DNA of 6,521 nucleotides from positions 662,086-668,606 of the forward strand of contig CP070628.1 of the NCBI GenBank assembly GCA_020355985.1, written 5' to 3'. Position 1 is the first letter of the stretch. Every line of letters begins with the position of its first letter. The DNA comes from Nitrospirota bacterium. Lineage in GTDB: Bacteria; Nitrospirota; Nitrospiria; Nitrospirales; UBA8639. Position numbers and translations under genes: made by a program. Below the pieces are notes generated by a model, which saw only the letters and a list, made by a program, of their open reading frames with translations, searched no databases and was not told the DNA's origin. Positions 1 to 4,799 of the stretch are shown here, one piece after another.

Positions 1-1
1 C

Positions 2-1777
2 ACCATTCAAGGATTTATTACTCAAAAAACTCCGATCATCGCCACCCTCAAAACTCTTGGAGCAGATTCTTCACAGGTCATTAAAATTTATCTCACGCAA
101 AGCCTGCTCCTGGGAGGTATCGGCAGCCTTACCGGTGGGATACTTGGAACAGGACTCCACCAAGGATTGCCTCTACTCCTGCAAGGCATCATTCCCGAAA
201 ACTTTCCGATATATCCTACGCTTGCCCCGATTCTGCGTGGAATCACCTTAGGAACATTAGCCACGCTGGCTTTTTCCCTGTGGCCATTGTTGGCTATCCG
301 ATCTGTCTCACCATCCCTCATCTTTCGCCAGGATGTCGATCGTTTGAATCTCCAAACCAGGCCATACCCTTGGAGAACAAAATTGGCTTCAGCATTGAAA
401 GACTGGTGGAATGACCGCGCACAAAGAATGACCAGCCTCTTCATTACAGGATGTCTGCTAGGGTTAGCCATCTGGCAAGCCCATTCGTTGTCTCTGGGTC
501 TCTTCTTTTCTGGCGTCTTTATTCTCGCGTTTTTAGCCTTATTGGGCGGGACAAGTGTTTTATTTTGGATTCTCAGGCACATTCACGTGCCTCAAAAATT
601 TTTGTTACGCCATGCTGCAAACAATCTCCAACGACCCGGCAATTTTACCAAGGCCATGACCTTAGCCATTGGCATTGGCGTCATGCTGATGACCACGCTC
701 CTCACCGTACAACACACGTTGCTTGATCTCATTGAAGAGCAAATCCCAACGAACGCTCCCTCATTTTTTTTCATTGATATCCAACCGGATCAATATACTT
801 CCTTTAAGCAGGTCCTTGAACAACACATACCGAACGCACCGTATGACTTGGTTCCGGTGGTGCGATCTCGGCTTACTTCCATTGAAGGACAATCCATCAA
901 TCCTGAAGAACATAAAGGAAAACGAAACGGATGGTATTTTACGAGAGAATATGTCGTCACAACATTCGAAACTCTTCCCAAGGACAATCTACTCACTCAA
1001 GGACAATGGTGGGGAAACACCCAACACCAAAAGTCTTTGAAAGACTCCCAAGTTCAAAACAACCTGCCTCTGGTATCGGTAGAAGAAGAGGCCGCCAAAA
1101 ATTTAGGAATATCGGTGGGGTCCTCACTGACGCTAAACATTCAAGGGGTTCCCTTTATGGCAAAAGTCAGCAGTCTTCGGAAAGTCGACTGGGGCTCTTT
1201 TTCCATGAATTTTTTTATGATCGTGGAACCAGGATCGCTTGATGGTGCCCCTATCACTTACATTGCCACAGCCAAGGTCCCAAAAACCGTGGAAATCCCT
1301 CTTCAACAAGCGATTGTGGCGACCATGCCCAATATAACGGCCATACATGTAGGGGACGTCTTGAACAACATTGCCAAAATATTTCGGCAACTGGCGATGG
1401 GCATACAGGCACTTGCACTTCTCTGCCTCATCACCGGAGCCGTGGTCATGATCGCTGCGATTTCTATCAACCGCTATCGGCGATTACACGAACTTGCTAT
1501 TTTAAAGGCTCTTGGTGGAAGCCGTGGACTTTTGCTGTTTTCACTCGGTACGGAGTTTGGCCTAATTGGTGGGTTTGCAGGGTTGATAGGACTAGGCCTG
1601 GGCTGCCTCCTCTCGTGGTCAATCTTATATTTCTTTTTTGACTTACCATGGGCCCTCAATATGACCGGTTTATTGACCGGACTCCTGATGACGATCGCCC
1701 TCACCCTCGTTACAGGGTTTCTAGGAACTTACCGTTTGTTGGGGTTTCCTCCTCTCTCAGTCCTTCGCCACGAATAA
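2..1777 (+). CDS. ABC transporter permease, FtsX/MacB-like (YbbP type), 5'-truncated by window edge
   Basis: The last 591 codons of an inner-membrane permease are visible, read from base 2 to TAA at 1775-1777; the start lies left of the window. Residues 13-21 (IATLKTLGA) form the cytoplasmic coupling segment of a first FtsX domain, followed by membrane segments at about 33-53 and 73-100 ending in a P-x-x-x-I-R-x-V-x-P exit motif. Two more helices lie at about 145-160 and 166-192, and another at 219-243. A periplasmic domain of about 210 residues follows (about 245-455, beginning with a PSFFFIDIQPDQ segment typical of YbbP-like proteins). The second FtsX domain then has helices at about 465-487, 510-546 and 556-580, with a matching coupling segment at 491-509 (RLHELAILKALGGSRG). 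This FtsX-periplasmic-FtsX plan matches YbbP (about 800 residues in E. coli), so roughly 200-250 residues are missing. Members work with a YbbA/LolD-like ATPase, expected upstream. The substrate is unknown. The family is secure; the exact subfamily is less so. Confidence 0.9.
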   Translation, partial: TIQGFITQKTPIIATLKTLGADSSQVIKIYLTQSLLLGGIGSLTGGILGTGLHQGLPLLLQGIIPENFPIYPTLAPILRGITLGTLATLAFSLWPLLAIRSVSPSLIFRQDVDRLNLQTRPYPWRTKLASALKDWWNDRAQRMTSLFITGCLLGLAIWQAHSLSLGLFFSGVFILAFLALLGGTSVLFWILRHIHVPQKFLLRHAANNLQRPGNFTKAMTLAIGIGVMLMTTLLTVQHTLLDLIEEQIPTNAPSFFFIDIQPDQYTSFKQVLEQHIPNAPYDLVPVVRSRLTSIEGQSINPEEHKGKRNGWYFTREYVVTTFETLPKDNLLTQGQWWGNTQHQKSLKDSQVQNNLPLVSVEEEAAKNLGISVGSSLTLNIQGVPFMAKVSSLRKVDWGSFSMNFFMIVEPGSLDGAPITYIATAKVPKTVEIPLQQAIVATMPNITAIHVGDVLNNIAKIFRQLAMGIQALALLCLITGAVVMIAAISINRYRRLHELAILKALGGSRGLLLFSLGTEFGLIGGFAGLIGLGLGCLLSWSILYFFFDLPWALNMTGLLTGLLMTIALTLVTGFLGTYRLLGFPPLSVLRHE

Positions 1778-1845
1778 CGGCCTCTTCAGAGCCCGTTCAA
1801 CCACTCCTGAGAAAAAACTCAGCGATCCTGCCTCGTTAGCCCTAC

Positions 1846-1868
1846 AAAAAAACGATACAGCTTGTATC
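1846..1868 (-). terminator. Possible weak minus-strand terminator or small operator (GATACA-gct-TGTATC)
   Basis: GATACA (1854-1859) and TGTATC (1863-1868) form a perfect 6-bp inverted repeat around three bases. On the minus strand the hairpin is followed after one base by a run of seven T (the A run at 1846-1852). That is the layout of a rho-independent terminator, but the stem is short and AT-rich. No minus-strand gene is known to feed it, so an operator-like palindrome is an equal alternative. Confidence 0.25.
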
Positions 1869-2025
1869 CATTGAGATGTGGCCTCTCGCCTACATCACCA
1901 TTGGAACTGCATGGTGAAATCCTAATTTTTTGCAATGAGATTCCAGAAAATTCCAATAAACTTGTTTTCATTCGATGGGTTATGAATCTTGGTCCATTGA
2001 ACATTCTTTCACTCTTATGGATATG

Positions 2026-2069
2026 CCGTTTGGTACAACCTTTGCTTCCCCTTAGTTAGTACCAAACGG
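2026..2069. repeat. 11-bp perfect inverted repeat, 22-base spacer
   Basis: CCGTTTGGTAC at 2026-2036 is exactly complementary to GTACCAAACGG at 2059-2069, with a 22-base spacer. No T tract follows on either strand, so it does not look like a rho-independent terminator. It could be a hairpin in a leader transcript or a split operator. The last two bases of the right arm overlap a GGAG (2068-2071) that would be the ribosome site of a possible 27-codon frame starting at 2082. Confidence 0.6.
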
Positions 2070-2093
2070 AGACAAAAGACAATGGAACTCATG

Positions 2094-2219
2094 CTTACCA
2101 TTTGCGTGACCGGTCTAGAGCTATTTGGAAATAGGTTTTTCATATGGAAAGGCCATCATCAATAATTCCCCAATGAAGACAGGCCCTTCAAAAAACAATA
2201 GCGCGGTCACGATGGTGAG
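2094..2219. ncRNA. Candidate structured RNA or leader element closed by a two-part long-range stem
   Basis: Two adjacent helices close this segment. Bases 2094-2101 (CTTACCAT) pair with 2212-2219 (ATGGTGAG), seven Watson-Crick pairs plus one G-T pair. Bases 2105-2112 (CGTGACCG) pair perfectly with 2204-2211 (CGGTCACG). The right-hand halves are contiguous; the left-hand halves are split by a 3-base bulge at 2102-2104. Inside the enclosed segment are a small hairpin, CTATT-TGGA-AATAG at 2121-2134, and a possible helix of AAGGCC (2149-2154) with GGCC(c)TT (2182-2188). The pairing is seen directly; that it is transcribed is inference, and the strand is undecided. It could be an independent small RNA, a 5' leader of the response regulator, or the ends of a small decayed element, although no target-site duplication is visible. 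I recognise no known RNA family. Confidence 0.3.
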
Positions 2220-2246
2220 AAAAGCTAATTCTATTGGTTCATGGCA

Positions 2247-2270
2247 CAAAGCCAACAGAAGTTGGCTTTG
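2247..2270 (+). repeat. Perfect 10-bp hairpin with AGAA loop upstream of the response regulator
   Basis: CAAAGCCAAC (2247-2256) and GTTGGCTTTG (2261-2270) are exact complements around the four-base loop AGAA. The hairpin ends 46 bases before the preferred start codon at 2317 and 32 bases before its ribosome site. No T run follows on either strand, so it is not a standard terminator. A leader hairpin affecting mRNA stability, or a protein-binding palindrome, is more likely. Confidence 0.6.
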
Positions 2271-2302
2271 AACACCAAGTGAAACGAGAAGAGATCAAAA
2301 AG

Positions 2303-2307
2303 AGGAG
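2303..2307 (+). promoter_or_regulatory. Ribosome binding site that decides the response regulator start
   Basis: AGGAG sits 3 bases before the ATG at 2311 but 9 bases before the in-frame ATG at 2317. The longer spacing is within the usual working range and the 3-base spacing is unusually tight, so 2317 is preferred. The two choices differ only by two residues. Confidence 0.65.
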
Positions 2308-2316
2308 AACATGCTT

Positions 2317-2724
2317 ATGTCAAAAACCATGCTCATTATTGAAGACGATGTAGTCACCCGCGATTTGCTTCGATTGGTTTTTGAATACGATGGGTTCACC
2401 TGCATGGAAGCAGAGAACGGCGCGATGGGATTGGCTATGCTGGAATCTCAGGCCTTTGACATGATTGTATTAGACCATGCGATGCCTGTGATGACCGGAT
2501 TAGAATTTCTTGATCACGTGCAACACAAACCCCATCAGTGTAAGGCCCCAATCATTATGATCACAGGGATGCTCAATCCAAACATTCGGGAGAAGGCTAC
2601 GAAATTAGGAGCCTATGCCATTGTGGAGAAACCCTATGATATAGGTGAACTACGCGCCCTAGTCAGTCAACTATCGGTCACAAGCCCCTCCCTCCCTCAA
2701 GAGCCCTCCCTCTTACGGAAATAA
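2317..2724 (+). CDS. Stand-alone receiver-domain response regulator (CheY-like)
   Basis: A cytoplasmic phospho-receiver protein of 135 residues (137 if ATG 2311 is used), made of a single receiver domain with no DNA-binding or enzymatic output domain. Numbering from ATG 2311, the metal-binding acidic residues are E11-D12-D13 in LIIEDD, the phosphoacceptor is D55 in IVLDHAMPVMTG, the switch Thr is T85 in MITGM, and the conserved Lys is K107 followed by cis-Pro P108 in VEKPY. All catalytic positions are therefore intact. At the usual aromatic switch position, three residues before the Lys (Tyr106 of CheY), this protein has Ile104. A short proline- and serine-rich tail (about 124-137) follows the last helix. 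It probably receives phosphate from a histidine kinase encoded elsewhere and passes the signal by protein-protein contact; the partner cannot be named. It appears monocistronic, preceded by a long hairpin-rich leader and convergent with the AsmA gene. Confidence 0.93.
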   Translation: MSKTMLIIEDDVVTRDLLRLVFEYDGFTCMEAENGAMGLAMLESQAFDMIVLDHAMPVMTGLEFLDHVQHKPHQCKAPIIMITGMLNPNIREKATKLGAYAIVEKPYDIGELRALVSQLSVTSPSLPQEPSLLRK

Positions 2725-2770
2725 TGATCGAATAAAATTTTGCGCCTCCCAATTCCCTCTCTTCTCAAAG

Positions 2771-2800
2771 AAAAAAATGGCGAAAACCGGCCTATTTTCG
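2771..2800 (-). terminator. Possible terminator of the AsmA-family gene
   Basis: Read on the minus strand, CGAAAA (2800-2795) and TTTTCG (2786-2781) form a 6-bp stem with an 8-base loop that includes the TAG stop. The stem is followed, after four bases, by seven T (the A run at 2777-2771). The stem is short and AT-rich and the T tract is slightly displaced, so it is a weak candidate. The whole region between the two convergent genes is only 67 bases. Confidence 0.35.
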
Positions 2801-4651
2801 AAAAAAGTGTTTTAATAAATCTTTTCCCTCGTCCAACAGTTTCTGCAATTCTTGGTCGTCCCCCTTCAATGCTTTTTTAAGACGTTCTGCGACTTTCTTT
2901 TGGACCTGATTCCCCAAAGATTGGGTATCCAACCGAAGCACAGGATCCTGTACTGTCCCCCTTACAAGAAATGGGAGCACTAATTGCCCTTTTTGCTTCA
3001 CGACTTGGGCCATAGGAAACCGCCGAATAATTTTATCTGCAATTGCCTGAGTGACGCCAAGCGTTCCCTGTAGGCTCACCGATTGATCCAAGCCAAGCTT
3101 TCCTGCACTCCGTAATGAAAAATTGGGTGCGTAAGCTGTCAGTTCTCGAATGGCTAAACCGCCCTTTTCTAATTCTGTCTTTGCATCAATCAGTGAAAAC
3201 GACGTTGTGCCGGTGGATTCTCCGAGCACACCTGACATTTGCAATGCTTCTTCTATAACCCTCAGAAAATCAAACCCGATGACTTCCCCATTTCGAAGGG
3301 TAAGGGAAATTGGACCGTCGATCTCAAGAACTTTTGAAGATGAAACAATACCGTTCACCTTCCAATTCAGTTCTCCTACTCCGTTTATGCTGAGCGAAGA
3401 GGGTCGGACCACCCTCACAAGTGGCTCAACTAAAAATTTATTAAACGTGCCCTGCGTAGAGAAGGTAAAAGGAGAACGTGTCCTATCTAGCACTCCTTTG
3501 GCCATCAACGTTCCTTCAAAAGCCTTGGCCGTGAAGGATTGAAGATTGAGTTTGTCTCCCTGAATTTGGGATTTAAATCGAATCTGTTCTAATGAAAATG
3601 GTTGTCGACCAGGAAGATATACAGGGAGATCCTGTGAAAAAATCCTTGGAGCATCGGCAAACAGAGAAATTTGAGAAGGCGTGCCTTTCCCGGACACATG
3701 GATAGTGGAATTACCCAAGTGAAGATTCGCGCGAAGAGGGTCAATGCTCAATTCTGATGGGAAAGGCTCCTGTTCCTTGGGAAAAATGGAAGCAACAAGG
3801 TGTGCTTGCAATTGGGATAATCTTACAGGTTTTTCCAAACCAAACTCGATTGGCACATCATCTGTTGAGGCTTCGGGAACTTGTACATCCAAGGTTAATT
3901 GTCCCTTCATTAGTTCCCCCTGTGCCATCAACGCCACCTGTCCGACCTGCCCCCTTATATCTAGTTCCGGAATATCCAAGTTGGCTTCAATGGGCCCCAA
4001 TCGTCCATTAACATCAAAAGGTATCTGATAGGGCATCACCATACCTTGCACCCCTATATGCGCCGTTTCCCCAATTGCCACCGATTGGGTATTCAATTCC
4101 AAACCATGAATTTGATAGGCCTGGGAAGGCTGATGAGTACGATCTTCATAGTCCAGAGTTCCTCCAACCATCGTAAACTTCTCTACAGCCAAAACACCCA
4201 ACAAGGGAGAAACAGAGTCTTTGGATTGAACATTGTCACTCGGAGCGGTGTCAGGAGAGGGGATTTTCCCAATCGTCGAGATATTGAGTTCGCCTGCTGT
4301 CGATCGAATAACCTGCAGGACAGGATCCTTAACCAGAACACTTTCCACTTGAATCTGCCGTTGCAAAAGAGGCTTCCACTGGACAGCCACCTGTACGGAT
4401 GGAACTCTCAGGAATGGTTTTGAGCTGAAGGCGAGATCATCTGCAATGACCACCTCTTGTAACTGAATCCCTAATTTCGGGAAAAGGGTCAGCTGAACAT
4501 TTTCAACTTCAACATTTCGATGAAGCATCTGCTGGAGAATTGGTAGATAGTGGTCCCGGTACCGATTGAGATCAAGCAGAAAGGGCAGCGAAAGAACAAT
4601 AAAGACCAAGAGCACTAAGACAACGGCAATGACTACCATGATTTTTCTCAT
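2792..4651 (-). CDS. AsmA family protein (envelope, probable inter-membrane lipid transport)
   Basis: A complete 619-residue protein from ATG (4651-4649) to TAG (2794-2792). Residues 1-3 are basic-tipped (MRK), followed by one hydrophobic membrane anchor at about 4-26. The AsmA N-terminal signature comes next (DLNRYRDHYLPILQQMLHRN, then LTLFPKLGIQLQEVVIADD). This leaves the body in the periplasm as the long beta-rich repeat typical of AsmA/TamB-like proteins. The AsmA C-terminal region starts near residue 445 with LTLRNGEVIGFDFL (G455) and runs to about 580. A lysine-rich, probably helical tail (about 581-619, ending DLLKHFFRK) closes the protein. Family members are thought to bridge inner and outer membranes and carry phospholipids, and E. 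coli AsmA affects outer-membrane assembly; the function here is inferred from that. The length matches E. coli AsmA (about 617). AGGAA lies 9 bases before the start (4665-4661), supporting it over the internal Met5. The gene is divergent from polA and convergent with the response regulator. Confidence 0.9.
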   Translation of the reverse strand: MRKIMVVIAVVLVLLVFIVLSLPFLLDLNRYRDHYLPILQQMLHRNVEVENVQLTLFPKLGIQLQEVVIADDLAFSSKPFLRVPSVQVAVQWKPLLQRQIQVESVLVKDPVLQVIRSTAGELNISTIGKIPSPDTAPSDNVQSKDSVSPLLGVLAVEKFTMVGGTLDYEDRTHQPSQAYQIHGLELNTQSVAIGETAHIGVQGMVMPYQIPFDVNGRLGPIEANLDIPELDIRGQVGQVALMAQGELMKGQLTLDVQVPEASTDDVPIEFGLEKPVRLSQLQAHLVASIFPKEQEPFPSELSIDPLRANLHLGNSTIHVSGKGTPSQISLFADAPRIFSQDLPVYLPGRQPFSLEQIRFKSQIQGDKLNLQSFTAKAFEGTLMAKGVLDRTRSPFTFSTQGTFNKFLVEPLVRVVRPSSLSINGVGELNWKVNGIVSSSKVLEIDGPISLTLRNGEVIGFDFLRVIEEALQMSGVLGESTGTTSFSLIDAKTELEKGGLAIRELTAYAPNFSLRSAGKLGLDQSVSLQGTLGVTQAIADKIIRRFPMAQVVKQKGQLVLPFLVRGTVQDPVLRLDTQSLGNQVQKKVAERLKKALKGDDQELQKLLDEGKDLLKHFFRK

Positions 4652-4690
4652 GACAATGGATTCCTACTTTGGGAAGCCAGGGGATTCGCT

Positions 4691-4699
4691 ATTCTAGCA
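4691..4699 (-). promoter_or_regulatory. Candidate extended -10 promoter element for the AsmA-family gene
   Basis: The minus strand reads TGCTAGAAT: an extended -10 TG motif, one base, then TAGAAT (5 of 6 to TATAAT). No -35 match is seen at 16-18 bases, which extended -10 promoters tolerate. The predicted transcript would start near 4684 and give a leader of about 33 bases. Confidence 0.35.
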
Positions 4700-4737
4700 T
4701 GCTGAGATCCTATTGGAGGAACCGCTCGCACCACATA

Positions 4738-4766
4738 TCGACACGGCCTTCCCTATCAGGTATCTT
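4738..4766 (+). promoter_or_regulatory. Candidate sigma70 promoter for polA
   Basis: TCGACA (4738-4743, 5 of 6 to TTGACA) and TATCTT (4761-4766, 4 of 6 to TATAAT) are separated by exactly 17 bases. The predicted start near 4773 leaves a leader of about 27 bases before the polA ATG. It lies in the 148-base region shared with the divergent AsmA gene. Prediction by eye only. Confidence 0.4.
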
Positions 4767-4799
4767 TTCCTTCTTGATTTTTATCTGGAAAATTCCATC

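Larger units (their letters stand above)
1778..2310. other. Long intergenic stretch without a convincing protein gene
   Basis: These 533 bases separate the permease from the response regulator. Both strands contain only short open frames, with low-complexity or unremarkable translations and no good ribosome site, apart from one 27-codon possibility at 2082-2165. The stretch does hold several inverted repeats, listed separately: 1854-1868, 2026-2069, 2094-2219 and 2247-2270. No clear rho-independent terminator follows the permease on the + strand: a 5-bp CTGAG/CTCAG hairpin at 1807-1822 has no T tract after it. No strong sigma70 promoter is visible for the regulator. The best candidate is TTGAAC (1997-2002) with GATATG (2020-2025) at 17-bp spacing, which is a weak match. 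Such a long leader with nested hairpins suggests a regulatory or RNA-coding role, but this is inference. Confidence 0.6.

Noticed and set aside
88..582. 164-residue open frame on the minus strand
   Set aside because: It lies fully inside the permease gene, whose frame gives clear FtsX motifs and membrane helices; the antisense product is rich in Arg, Pro and Ser with no recognisable motif.
1807..1822. CTGAG-aaaaaa-CTCAG as a terminator of the permease gene
   Set aside because: The stem has only 5 bp and there is no T tract downstream.
1895..1917. TCACCAT/ATGGTGA inverted repeat with 9-base spacer
   Set aside because: A 7-bp match is expected by chance in a stretch of this length and nothing nearby supports a function.
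1862..2059. 65-residue + strand frame and an overlapping 61-residue minus frame (1819-2004) in the intergenic stretch
   Set aside because: The + frame would need a TTG start without a good ribosome site, and neither translation resembles a known protein; both are short enough for chance.
2242..2256. TGGCAC resembling the -24 half of a sigma54 promoter
   Set aside because: The -12 position reads CAAC rather than TTGC, and the bases are explained by the 10-bp hairpin.
4046..4423. 125-residue + strand frame inside the AsmA gene, with similar ones at 3150-3542, 3744-4028 and 3757-4011
   Set aside because: Shadows of the AsmA reading frame, which has a complete family architecture on the other strand.
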